The position numbers and the translations under genes are program-made. Under the pieces are notes generated by a model. It searched no databases and had not been told where the DNA came from. It saw only the letters and a list, made by a program, of their open reading frames with translations. Of a DNA stretch of 29,467 bases, positions 17,806-25,116 are shown one piece after another; the first letter of the stretch is position 1, and each line of letters starts with the position of its first letter. The stretch comes from Heterostelium multicystogenum (lineage: Eukaryota; Evosea; Eumycetozoa; Acytosteliales; Acytosteliaceae): positions 1-29,467 of the forward strand of contig RCNN01000151.1 in NCBI GenBank assembly GCA_003667245.1. Direction: 5' to 3'.

Positions 17806-18339
17806 ATGACCGAGCCTTCCATCGCAATGATTCGTGACGAGGCACTGATCGCTACGCACCTAGCAACGGCACAGCGCCTTCGTATACAGATCCACACAGC
17901 ACATCCGTTCCACAAGGACGCACTTTTTGGAGACTGGGCGGTGACTGGCGTTTTTGAGAACCAAGAGCAATACGTGGGGCCGCTCAGCGAGCTGGGATTG
18001 CAGCTGGTCCCGTCCGCAGGCGTTGCGATAGTGAAATCGCTCCCAGGCCACCGCAGCCTGATGTCCGAGGCTTACAAGGCCCTGCAGGCCCTCAAGGACC
18101 AAGCAGCCGCGGTGACTTTGTCGCTAAATGACCCAGCTGCTGGAAAATTGAGTTTGGCGGAGGCTCAACAGGCGATGCAGGAATGCCAGCCCTGGACAAA
18201 CTGGATCGTCCGGGCCGTCCTGAAGAAGGGCCAGGTCCTCCCTATTACGGAGTTGGATGAGGACTGGCTTGAGAGCGAGTTCGCCGGCTTCTCTGCGTCC
18301 CCTATCTCCTCAACCCATGCGGCCACCAGCGAGGCGTGA
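17806..18339 (+). CDS. Hypothetical protein, 177 aa
   Basis: An intact frame starts at ATG 17806 (MTEPSIAMIRDEALIATHLA); GAGGA lies about seven bases upstream (gacgaggaccaga). The protein is soluble, with an alpha-helical N-terminus, a beta-rich middle (residues 40-80) and an acidic C-terminus (TELDEDWLESEF). No signal peptide, membrane segment or catalytic motif is visible. It is followed four bases later by another gene on the same strand, so the two are likely co-transcribed. No family is recognised. It sits between pilM and a strong terminator. Confidence 0.7.
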   Translation: MTEPSIAMIRDEALIATHLATAQRLRIQIHTAHPFHKDALFGDWAVTGVFENQEQYVGPLSELGLQLVPSAGVAIVKSLPGHRSLMSEAYKALQALKDQAAAVTLSLNDPAAGKLSLAEAQQAMQECQPWTNWIVRAVLKKGQVLPITELDEDWLESEFAGFSASPISSTHAATSEA

Positions 18340-18343
18340 CGAT

Positions 18344-18727
18344 ATGCTGAACAGCATCCCCCAGCATGACCAGGATCTCTTCAAACAGACCGTGCTGCAG
18401 CACATCACCACCAAGCTACCGACTGAAGAGTGGGAGTTGTTCCGATATCACTGGTGCATGGTCAACCAGCGCATGGATCCCGACGCGGAGCCGAATCCTG
18501 ACCTGACGCCTAATCAACTCGTGAACGAGGCGCTGACCTCAATGCGTAATGAGGTAGCACACCTTCTCAAGAGCTTCGGGAAGCAGATCGAGGTCGTTGG
18601 CGAAGCTGCCGGCCAGCCCGTCTATTTTGCACGGCTCGCTGGGTACTACTTCTGGTCTCCCCGGCCCCACGAAGAATTGATGCTCGACATCAACCTCTGC
18701 TTCCCCAGCTACCCGTGCGGTTGGTGA
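18344..18727 (+). CDS. Hypothetical protein, 127 aa
   Basis: I start this at ATG 18344 (MLNSIPQHDQDLFKQTVLQH), which is four bases after the previous stop, rather than at the earlier in-frame ATG inside the upstream gene. The product is soluble, with an N-terminal helical part containing LPTEEWELFRYHWCM and a C-terminal part rich in aromatic residues (YYFWSPRPHEELM). Its opening residues MLNSI also open the 212-aa gene at the left end, but I see no further similarity. No family is recognised. A hairpin terminator lies 55 bases downstream. Confidence 0.65.
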   Translation: MLNSIPQHDQDLFKQTVLQHITTKLPTEEWELFRYHWCMVNQRMDPDAEPNPDLTPNQLVNEALTSMRNEVAHLLKSFGKQIEVVGEAAGQPVYFARLAGYYFWSPRPHEELMLDINLCFPSYPCGW

Positions 18728-18781
18728 CTATGGGCTACATCGACGGCTACCGCCTGCCGACAGCATAAGCACCCGCGCAAA

Positions 18782-18811
18782 CAAGAAAGGCCGCTTGCGC
18801 GGCCCTTCTTG
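18782..18811. terminator. Bidirectional hairpin terminator between convergent genes
   Basis: CAAGAA-A-GGCCGC, loop TTGC, then GCGGCC-C-TTCTTG forms a 12-base-pair stem with one internal mismatch. It lies between the plus-strand gene ending at 18727 and the minus-strand gene ending at 18827, 55 and 16 bases away. The strong stem and the convergent setting support a terminator for both strands, though the T-tract is interrupted. Confidence 0.75.
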
Positions 18812-18826
18812 CTTCTGTCCATTCCT

Positions 18827-19345
18827 TCACCGCGCCATAGCCACTACCGCCCTGCTGCGGTCTTCCGCCGGCGACGGAGCACCGTCACTATATCCGGTAC
18901 TCACGCCCTGCGTAGCCGCATAGTGCCGGGTTTGGTACTGCAGGACTTCCTTCATCTGCGGGCTCACGTCCTCCTCCAGCCCCCACTCGAACGCGAGCTT
19001 ATCCAGGCGGTGAGTGGCCACAAGCTGGCTCGCCCGTGGCGACCGCGCCGCAGGCTTGAGCGATGACCAGGACGACACGAACGCTTTGAGCAAAGCGGCC
19101 TTCTCCCGCGGTACACAGGGGAAGCGGCGTAGCCGATCCACCAGGTACAGCGCTCGCTGCTTCTGGTCGACCTGACGTAGACGCCTGGAAACCTCGTCCT
19201 CCAGCACAGACACCAAGTCTCCCTGGCCGTACCAGAGCTGCTTGGCCAGCTCCGCAAGCGCCTCCGCCGAGGCATGGCGCAGCCCTCCCCGGGTTACATC
19301 CTCCAGGAGCTTGCCGAAATTGCCGTCAGGGTTTTGGCGAGCCAT
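18827..19345 (-). CDS. Hypothetical protein coupled to a nucleotidyltransferase-like gene, 172 aa
   Basis: The frame is open further upstream, but I choose ATG 19345 ([20 protein letters not shown]), because longer versions only read through the upstream gene in another frame. It overlaps the 3' end of the upstream nucleotidyltransferase-like gene by 20 bases, which implies coupled translation. The protein is basic and helical ([20 protein letters not shown], then Arg/Lys-rich stretches), with a Ser/Arg tail. No domain is recognised. Together the two genes form a small module with a terminator after it; whether it is the partner of a toxin-like enzyme or something else cannot be told from sequence. 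Confidence 0.65.
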   Translation of the reverse strand: MARQNPDGNFGKLLEDVTRGGLRHASAEALAELAKQLWYGQGDLVSVLEDEVSRRLRQVDQKQRALYLVDRLRRFPCVPREKAALLKAFVSSWSSLKPAARSPRASQLVATHRLDKLAFEWGLEEDVSPQMKEVLQYQTRHYAATQGVSTGYSDGAPSPAEDRSRAVVAMAR

Positions 19346-19934
19346 AGTGCCCATCCTCCAAATACGGTTCAGTGACGTCGGCCAAGCAGCTGAGCATGCC
19401 CGAGCGGTTCCCGACCGCATAATCGATTGCCTGTGTGGCCAGTGTAACAAACTCTTCGACATCAACACGGCCACTGTCGATAAGCGCTTCGATATCAGCT
19501 TTGTCCTGCTCTGTAAACCGGCTCAACTTGGAAATAGCGAGATCCACGCCAGCGGCCACGTAAACATGCAGAGGCTGGTTTCCGTCGAACCCATCCAAGG
19601 GTATTGCTCGATCTCGATAGTCCTCATGCAGAGGCCCAAGCGACGTGTTGTAGTTCGGATCGAACTCCACCGTGAGATCTTCGTCCCCTTGCTCATAGAA
19701 CTCCGGATCTGCCAGCACCGCCACCAACTCGTCACGGCGCAGGATCCTTGCTGCCTCGACCTCAGCATCGATGTCGGCGCTCCCGCGGGCGTGCGTCAGC
19801 AGGTGCACCCCACATCCACCGAAGATGAAGACCTTCATGGCACCGGGCGCCTGACCCTCCAGAAGAGGTAAAGCCCGGGAGAAGAGCCTAGCTACGGCCT
19901 CCCCTAGCGGTGTGCTGAGTTGGATGTTTGACAT
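19326..19934 (-). CDS. Nucleotidyltransferase-like protein (DUF6036/AbiEii-type), 202 aa
   Basis: ATG 19934 has AGGAG six bases upstream. The N-terminal half carries [20 protein letters not shown] followed by [14 protein letters not shown], the Gly-Gly ... Arg-x-Ser-x-Asp-Ile-Asp pattern of the polymerase-beta-type nucleotidyltransferase fold as found in DUF6036 and AbiEii/MenA-like proteins. The C-terminal half has a [20 protein letters not shown] segment with a Lys near the base of the fold, also typical. Such enzymes can be toxins or defence proteins, but many have unknown substrates. It overlaps a helical partner gene at its 3' end. No neighbouring regulator of the AbiEi type is seen, so a toxin-antitoxin role is only a possibility. 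Confidence 0.7.
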   Translation of the reverse strand: MSNIQLSTPLGEAVARLFSRALPLLEGQAPGAMKVFIFGGCGVHLLTHARGSADIDAEVEAARILRRDELVAVLADPEFYEQGDEDLTVEFDPNYNTSLGPLHEDYRDRAIPLDGFDGNQPLHVYVAAGVDLAISKLSRFTEQDKADIEALIDSGRVDVEEFVTLATQAIDYAVGNRSGMLSCLADVTEPYLEDGHYGSPKP

Positions 19935-20038
19935 TGAATGCTCCTAAAAATCAATAACGTGAGACCGAGCCGGCTCCGCCGGCGAAGCAGGTCGAGGTTG
20001 GAGCATAGAGCCAGAGGCATGCACCGGAAACGCAGGAC

Positions 20039-20686
20039 TCAGTGCGGGCGGGGCCTTGTCGTCCCAACAAAGTACGATTCACAGCGCCGACCATAAGCGA
20101 CACCAAACTGATTTTCCAACCAGCTCAACAGTGCCGGCGACATATCCCCCACCCCAAGGGCCAGTCCATTATCGCGCCGTATCTGGCCGAAGAGGGCATG
20201 CGTCACATTGTGGAGATAGTCTCCCACATGCGAAGCGTTGGGAAACTTCACTGTGATAATGATCCCGCCCAATGGAGGGCGCCGACCGGCGCTTGGAACG
20301 TTGACATGATAATCGTCGGCGTATTGAGAGAGGCTGGTGATGCCAGAACGCATATCCGCCATTTCGAGCTTTTCTACCGCCGTTTTGAAGCGACTGTAGA
20401 AGTCACCTCTCCCCACGTGACTGCTGACCGACCACGGGCAGAGATTGAGGACCTCGAAGACGTCGGCAGCATCATCAGCCACAAATAGCTGTATACCTTT
20501 GGGTACAACACCGTCGATTGCGGAACGGGCAGAAACCGCCAGCGCCTTCCAATCTACCGCCTGGTAATCAGTCAGCACAGGCATTCCTGCAGCGTCAACG
20601 AGAACCCCCTCAGGTTCCGGAGAGTGAGGCGCGAATAGAAAGTGGTAGGCGATCGGGGCATTCCGGTTCACAGCGATCATAGTCAT
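20039..20686 (-). CDS. Hypothetical protein, 215 aa
   Basis: Of the three close ATG codons I choose the second (20686, MTMIAVNRNAPIAYHFLFAP), because AGGAG lies seven bases upstream of it and almost touches the first. The frame is intact. The protein is soluble alpha/beta with no signal peptide; it includes PPLGGIIITVKFPNASHVGD and a C-terminal basic tail. No family is recognised. The gene begins 11 bases after the stop of the preceding gene, so the two form an operon. About 105 bases separate it from the nucleotidyltransferase-like gene. Confidence 0.7.
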   Translation of the reverse strand: MTMIAVNRNAPIAYHFLFAPHSPEPEGVLVDAAGMPVLTDYQAVDWKALAVSARSAIDGVVPKGIQLFVADDAADVFEVLNLCPWSVSSHVGRGDFYSRFKTAVEKLEMADMRSGITSLSQYADDYHVNVPSAGRRPPLGGIIITVKFPNASHVGDYLHNVTHALFGQIRRDNGLALGVGDMSPALLSWLENQFGVAYGRRCESYFVGTTRPRPH

Positions 20687-20696
20687 GACCATTCTC

Positions 20697-21209
20697 CTAG
20701 AAAAAAGTCCGCGAGTTGTTCCGCGACAGAATCTCTTCGAGATCTGGGATCTCCCTCAGGGTTGGCGACAAAATGTCCGCCCTGGTGCTCTCTGGAGTCT
20801 CGCCTTCCCAGTGGCCGTAATAGAAAACGTCGCCGTCCAGCTCATAGAGCTCGTCTTCGTCGATCGTCACGCCATCGTCCTTGTACGGCGCTCTCAGCAG
20901 CGTTATCCCGTCATCATCAAGGAAAACGAGCCCGTGGCTCGCGACCTGAAGACCACACCCCGGATTGGCCGAGAGGATTCGCTGATAGTGCCCGCAGACG
21001 TCCTCATAGCTCAGGCTACGAACCTGCAACGGGCCTGGCACCCAGCGATCGCCCTGCTTTTCTATCTGAACCACGTCACGCAGGATCGTGAACCCTTGAA
21101 ACTGAGTAGCGCCTTCTCGTTCTGCTATAGCGATCATGCTGTCAAGATCACTCCGAACCCACTCACAATCGTTTCGCGGGTCCGTCAGTGCATAGCGCAC
21201 AAGCTCCAT
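20697..21209 (-). CDS. Hypothetical acidic protein, 170 aa
   Basis: The frame is open from 21293, but ATG 21209 (MELVRYALTDPRNDCEWVRS) has a strong AGGAGG site eight bases upstream and lies after a terminator on the same strand, so the longer form would read through the hairpin. The protein is acidic (DDGVTIDEDELYELDGDVFY) and soluble, with a beta-rich C-terminal half. No family is recognised. It is followed closely by the 215-aa gene. The A8 run upstream and the strong ribosome site suggest an independent promoter between the terminator and this gene, but I see none clearly. Confidence 0.7.
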   Translation of the reverse strand: MELVRYALTDPRNDCEWVRSDLDSMIAIAEREGATQFQGFTILRDVVQIEKQGDRWVPGPLQVRSLSYEDVCGHYQRILSANPGCGLQVASHGLVFLDDDGITLLRAPYKDDGVTIDEDELYELDGDVFYYGHWEGETPESTRADILSPTLREIPDLEEILSRNNSRTFF

Positions 21210-21226
21210 ACCACTCCTCCTCTTCC

Positions 21227-21252
21227 AAAAAAAACCCCGGCAGGGACCGGGG
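21227..21252 (-). terminator. Rho-independent terminator of the exported-protein operon
   Basis: On the minus strand CCCCGG-TCCCTG-CCGGGG forms a six-base-pair GC stem followed directly by eight T. It lies 51 bases past the stop of the gene ending at 21303 and just before the ribosome site of the next gene. This is a textbook intrinsic terminator. Confidence 0.9.
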
Positions 21253-21302
21253 CAAAAGTCCCTTCGCTTTCGCAAGGAACGTGACGAACGCAAATTCGGC
21301 CC

Positions 21303-21590
21303 CTAATCCCCGTCGGCCTGTCCGGCAACCTCTAGCAAGGCAGGAGTACCGGCATAGGCCAAGACCATGACCTGCTCCCCTTCTTTGGTGACCAACGCAG
21401 AAGTTGAAAAGGACACTCCAATAAGGGCGTTGGCTTCCTGGTGTGCCGTCGAGCACAACTGGTCGATACAGGCTCCCATCGCGGTGCTTATCTGGTCACT
21501 TATAGGCACCCGCCTAACCACGTGGACCATCGGGAAAAGGCGTACGAGCCTGACGTCTGCCGGCAGTACCTGGGTGGTGAACACGTGCAT
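21303..21590 (-). CDS. YbjQ-like small protein, 95 aa
   Basis: ATG 21590 overlaps the upstream TAA (TAATG). The product begins MHVFTTQVLPADVRLVRLFP, has a helix (ISTAMGACIDQLCSTAHQEA), then NALIGVSFSTSALVTKEGEQ and VMVLAYAGTPALLEV. The order (helix, NAxxGVxF strand, strand ending in a G-T-x-A) resembles the YbjQ/UPF0145 fold, which has no settled function. The match is from pattern only. It is the last gene of the exported-protein operon, followed by a strong terminator, which makes a transfer-related role plausible. Confidence 0.6.
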   Translation of the reverse strand: MHVFTTQVLPADVRLVRLFPMVHVVRRVPISDQISTAMGACIDQLCSTAHQEANALIGVSFSTSALVTKEGEQVMVLAYAGTPALLEVAGQADGD

Positions 21591-22680
21591 TACTGCCCTG
21601 CCCTAGCGGCAGCGCCGCGCTGATTTTCAAGACGGGGCTGTATGTCCTTCCGATTCAGCCGCTCGGTCTGCAGCGCGAGCATCATCTCGATCCGCTCGCG
21701 TGCTCGGCTTCGTTCAAGCGCCAGAACATCTTCCAGGGCTTGCATGTGCAGATACTCGGTCAGCAGCGGAGCAGTAGTCTTCCCGCTTTCAGCGGTGTAC
21801 CACTCCGGAGAGAGAAATCGCTTTTCGATTTCGTTGGACATCAACTCGTAGAACGAGGCCTGGCCATCAACAGGAGACCGCCTGGCAATCATCCCATTGA
21901 GGCTGTTGCTGGCCAGCGACATCACCGCGTCATCAGCCAACTCGTGCGCCCGCAGGGCCTTTCCTTGCGGGCTACCGGTATCGGGAAGCTTGGTGGCCAT
22001 CTCAAACGTAACGTTCTTGACGAAGGCTCGGGCGGCCTCGATCTCGGCCTCATTAAAGGTCTTTCTCCCCTCCCCTGGCTCCAACATCCTGTCGAAACGG
22101 ATGTCCCGATCCTGCATGGCGGCAGCCACAGCTTGGCACCGTCCAGCGCTGGCATCTCGATCGGAGCAGTAAGGGACGTGACGCTGGATCAGCGCGAGTT
22201 GGTCTTGGTAGAAAGCTCCATGAGTGGCGTCTAGCAGCGTGCGATTTTCAGCAGCAGTTTGCCGGACGCTTCCAACCATCGCGCTTCCAACCGCCTGTAC
22301 GCTAGCCATTGTTCTGCCTGGCTGCTCGCAGGGATGCTCTCCTCGGCTGCACTACCGGCACGCTCTTGGGCCTGCAGGTTAGCGTCGACCGCCTGTTTAC
22401 CCTCAAAGAGCGCCTGCTGAGCAGCGAGCTGCTGTGTCATGACTGCCTGATGGCCATTCACTCCCGACCACCAATCCGGGTAGATATCGCCTGCAAGCAC
22501 TTCGACAATGTCGCTGGCCCAAGAAGTAAAATCCGAGACCATACTGGCGCCGGCCTGAACGAACGCGGAATAGCCCACGAACCCCCAGGGATCACAGCAA
22601 TATGCTGCAGACGCTCGGTAGACCGGCAGTGCTGCTATCCCCAGAGCTAAAGCTGTTGCAGCAATCCAGCGCGGCCGCAT
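21590..22680 (-). CDS. Exported Cys-Cys transfer protein, paralogue B, frameshifted once
   Basis: ATG 22680 overlaps the TGA of the gene before (TGATG). The signal peptide is MRPRWIAATALALGIAALPV with mature start near AAYCCDPWGF, so the mature protein begins with adjacent cysteines. A shift near 22305 joins the first frame (to AEQW) to the second (MASVQAVGSAMVGSVRQTAA), which then runs to 21590. The C-terminal part has SFYELMSNEIEKRFLSPEWY and ends GAAARAGQ. It is clearly paralogous to the next gene upstream: same Cys-Cys start, YC/GRC cysteines, ELM...SP(E/D)WYT motif, and the same AGQ ending. Corrected length is about 363 aa. Probably a periplasmic or outer-membrane-associated transfer protein; named family not recognised. 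Confidence 0.7.
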
Positions 22681-23813
22681 CACTGCCCCGCCTTCGCCGC
22701 GGCGCTTCGAGCCACTTCGAGCTGTGCCGCCGAATCGGACTTCACGTCCATGGCAAGATTGGTCGCGAGCATTGCCTCAACACGCTCCATCTGCTGGAAA
22801 GACTGAAGATCCATCCACAGCTTGAAGGCCTGCATCTTGTTCTGCTCGCGCAGCAGGTTTTCGGTAGAGAAGCCAGAAATCATGGTGTACCAGTCAGGCG
22901 ATTGAAACCGACCGTTGACCAGGGTTTCCATAAGCTCCATCGGAGAGATGTCCGCCTTATTGACCATCGCAGCGGCGCCCAGGCCAGCGACCGGTGTGCG
23001 CAGGGCAACAGCCTGGTTCAAGGAGTTTGCGGCGACCGAGGATCTGGCCTGCTCAATATACTGCCCCGCAATGAATGCCTTACCTTGAGCAGTGCCCTCC
23101 CAGGCCTTGGGGATGTTCTGAGTGGGGATGGCGTTGACCAATTTCGCGATGAGGGCCTTTACGGCTTCCAGCAGCGAAGGGGTGAGATTGCTATTGCCCA
23201 ACAAGGTGTCGACGCGGATATCGGCACCCTGCATGGCAGGATCCGAAGGCAGCGAGCATCGACCCTGGGCAGCCTCTTCCGCCGTGCAATACTTCGCCAC
23301 GTGTTCGTCATAGTGCCGGGAAATGACAGCCGCACTGCTGGGGGTATAGAGGGTACGATCTGCAGACGCCTTGTTCAGGCTACCTGCGGTTTGCTTCACC
23401 GAAGTGCCGGCCTGACCCGCTGCGGCTCCCGTCGCAGCCTCATAGCAGCTGCGAGGTGACAACTCGTATTTGGTTGTCGCATCAGCTCGAACTTTCTCCA
23501 TATAGAGCTGCGTCTGAGCGGCGATCGCGCCCTCCATCATCACCTTTTGCTGGGCTGTCTGCTTTGTGACTTCCCGCGTCAAGGTGCTGAACCCTTGCTG
23601 AATGCTCGAATCGATCTTCTGGAGCCAGGCCACGATCGTCGAAGTTGCAGTGGATACGGCAGACGACACCGCCATGCCGGCGGCATTCGCCCCCTGGGCG
23701 GCAATCGCGCCGTCACCGCAGCACGCCTCGGCTTCCCGCGGAGCACCGCTCATGCCCAGGCCAACCACCAGGGTAGCGACACCGAGACCAAAAAATTTGA
23801 ATGCTTTCATCAC
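22680..23813 (-). CDS. Exported Cys-Cys transfer protein, paralogue A, 377 aa
   Basis: The frame is intact from ATG 23813. The signal peptide runs through FKFFGLGVATLVVGLGM to cleavage near REAEA, leaving CCGDG at the mature N-terminus. Next come amphipathic helices (VAWLQKIDSSIQQGFSTLTR, resembling a coiled coil), a middle part with RSCYEAATGAAAG and HVAKYCTAEEAAQGRCSLP, and a C-terminal half with SPMELMETLVNGRFQSPDWY then a long helix ending AARSAAAKAGQ in spirit. Four or more cysteines are available for disulfides. It is paralogous to the following gene. It lies in an operon with other exported proteins, next to dotA/traY, so I infer a periplasmic transfer component; I cannot name it. Confidence 0.75.
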   Translation of the reverse strand: MMKAFKFFGLGVATLVVGLGMSGAPREAEACCGDGAIAAQGANAAGMAVSSAVSTATSTIVAWLQKIDSSIQQGFSTLTREVTKQTAQQKVMMEGAIAAQTQLYMEKVRADATTKYELSPRSCYEAATGAAAGQAGTSVKQTAGSLNKASADRTLYTPSSAAVISRHYDEHVAKYCTAEEAAQGRCSLPSDPAMQGADIRVDTLLGNSNLTPSLLEAVKALIAKLVNAIPTQNIPKAWEGTAQGKAFIAGQYIEQARSSVAANSLNQAVALRTPVAGLGAAAMVNKADISPMELMETLVNGRFQSPDWYTMISGFSTENLLREQNKMQAFKLWMDLQSFQQMERVEAMLATNLAMDVKSDSAAQLEVARSAAAKAGQ

Positions 23814-23825
23814 AGGTCTCCCAAG

Positions 23826-24316
23826 CTACTGCAGGATGTTGATCACGCGGCCCGCCGTTTCCCCGGCCGATCCGGGCACCACAGTCCCGACCTGCGAGCC
23901 GACAGTGCCCATGACCTGGCTGTACTTGCCGTTGCTCTTCTCGTTGGCTCTGCGACGAACCGACTCGATGGCTCGTTGCCCAGCAGACTGCGCTTCTTGC
24001 TTCGCAGCCTGGCAACCTTTTTCCAGCAACTCCTTCCCGATCTTGTCGATCAGCCCCTGGATGCTTCCCAGCCCGGAATGCTTAGGCCGCCAACGTACTG
24101 AGAGATCTGGTCCATGCAGGGAGTAATCGAGTTCTGAAACACCTCCGTGGGGTTCACCTCAGGGGTGTAGATCTTGACGTACTCCTCCTGGGCCTTTTGC
24201 TGGCCCTGCTGAATGTCTTCGCAATAACGTTGCGCATCGGAAGCGCTCGTCGCGGCCACTCCAGTCGAGGCACCGATCAGCAAGCCAACAGCGAGCATCG
24301 ACGGAAACTTATTCAT
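23826..24316 (-). CDS. Exported helical protein, about 163 aa, frameshifted once
   Basis: ATG 24316 has a GGAG site nine bases upstream and overlaps the TGA of the gene before. The signal peptide is MNKFPSMLAVGLLIGASTGV, cleaved near VAA. The mature part has RYCEDIQQGQQKAQEEYVKI and ITPCMDQISQYVGGLSIPG; the frame then loses one G in a G-run near 24065 and continues as SIQGLIDKIGKELLEKGCQA to a Gly/Val-rich C-terminus at 23826. Three cysteines are present. Its neighbour downstream by 13 bases is the first Cys-Cys paralogue. Likely a small periplasmic transfer protein of unknown family. Confidence 0.65.
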
Positions 24317-24783
24317 CTCGCTCCGACCTCTCCTGGTGATAGTTCGTGATGGCCTTCGACAGGCTCCAAGGAACTCGGGGGCCAGAAGCCGCTGGAAGAA
24401 CGGAGTGTTCTGTACAACTTGGAGGCGCTGTACCAGGGTGCCGGCCAACATCGGATCGAGGACGTTCGAGAAAACGCCATTAGAGTCCTGCTGCAGGAGC
24501 ACTCCGAGCAGACGTGACCCCAGCCCTGCGTGGCGCTCGTCCAGCCACTGGACGATTCGGAATGCTTTGCTGCTGCTGATATAGACGAGGAAGAACAGCA
24601 GGTCATTTCGGTCCGCATCAGCCAGCTTCGCCGCAGCCGCCGGATCGGAGAGGCGGAGCCCGAAGCTCTGCAGGCGCTCGGCGATATCCGGGTGATTATC
24701 CAGGCCCAGTCCTCTGCCCTCTCAATCGAAGCAAACAGTTGGCCTAGTTCAGGCGAAACCCTGCTCCCAGTGCTCTGCAACAT
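24313..24783 (-). CDS. Unknown protein, about 156 aa, with apparent compensating frameshifts
   Basis: The frame is formally open from ATG 24783 (MLQSTGSRVSPELGQLFASI) to TGA 24313, but its middle is Ser/Arg/Trp/Cys-rich and looks out of frame. The neighbouring frame between about 24710 and 24390 encodes much better protein: PDIAERLQSFGLRLSDPAAA, DADRNDLLFFLVYISSSKAF and LQVVQNTPFFQRLLAPEF. The real product is probably N-terminus, then this middle, then the original ending VEGHHELSPGEVGAR, requiring two opposite one-base indels. The stop overlaps the next start. It is the first gene of the exported-protein operon, without a visible signal peptide. Family unknown. Confidence 0.5.
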   Translation of the reverse strand: MLQSTGSRVSPELGQLFASIERAEDWAWIITRISPSACRASGSASPIRRLRRSWLMRTEMTCCSSSSISAAAKHSESSSGWTSATQGWGHVCSECSCSRTLMAFSRTSSIRCWPAPWYSASKLYRTLRSSSGFWPPSSLEPVEGHHELSPGEVGAR

Positions 24784-24858
24784 CTTCAGTAGATAGGCTT
24801 AACATTGGTTTATGGCTCGGACTTTCGTTGTGTTATCTTCTGCAAGTATCGAGACTAA

Positions 24859-24870
24859 ACGCTTTAGCGT
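24859..24870. promoter_or_regulatory. Perfect 12-base dyad ACGCTTTAGCGT in the divergent gap
   Basis: The dyad ACGCT-TT-AGCGT lies in the 333-base region between the minus-strand exported-protein operon (start 24783) and dotA/traY (25117), flanked by GTGTT and AACAC (24833-24877 region) as a wider imperfect repeat. The first part of the gap is AT-rich and may hold divergent promoters; no clean -35/-10 pair is seen. An operator role is inferred from position. Confidence 0.3.
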
Positions 24871-24887
24871 CAACACTGGTGATCAGC

Positions 24888-25105
24888 GTGCTAAGAGTCA
24901 TCAAACACATCCGAACCGAGCGAGCCGAACCGTCGCCACCTCCCGAGCCTGAAGCAAGCGCGCCACCCGCCGGTCGCCAGGATTGCGGCCAAGCATGGCG
25001 TCAACTGTCGGAGCGGCTTTTGGGCCGCTTGGGTGACGCGGATACGCATGAGCCGGAACTCACGCTCCCCTCCCCACGCCCTCGTCTTCCAACAAGCACA
25101 GCTAA
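24888..25105 (+). CDS. Possible small gene upstream of dotA/traY, frameshifted
   Basis: A frame from GTG 24888 (MLRVIKHIRTERAEPSPPPE) has protein-like composition: basic start, Pro/Glu linker, then CGQAWRQLSERLLGRLGDAD. One base shift near 25075 leads to SSSNKHS and TAA at 25105, 11 bases before the dotA/traY start. Without the shift the frame runs on into dotA/traY and looks artificial. The start lacks a good ribosome site. It could equally be an untranslated leader, so confidence is low. Confidence 0.3.
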
Positions 25106-25116
25106 AGGACAGCCAG

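Noticed and set aside
18730..18768. A 12-codon frame (MGYIDGYRLPTA) just after the 127-aa gene
   Set aside because: Too short and without a ribosome site; it is more likely the untranslated lead to the terminator.
22602..23459. Plus-strand open frame of 285 codons
   Set aside because: It is antisense to the Cys-Cys paralogue A gene, which has a signal peptide, ribosome context and a paralogue.
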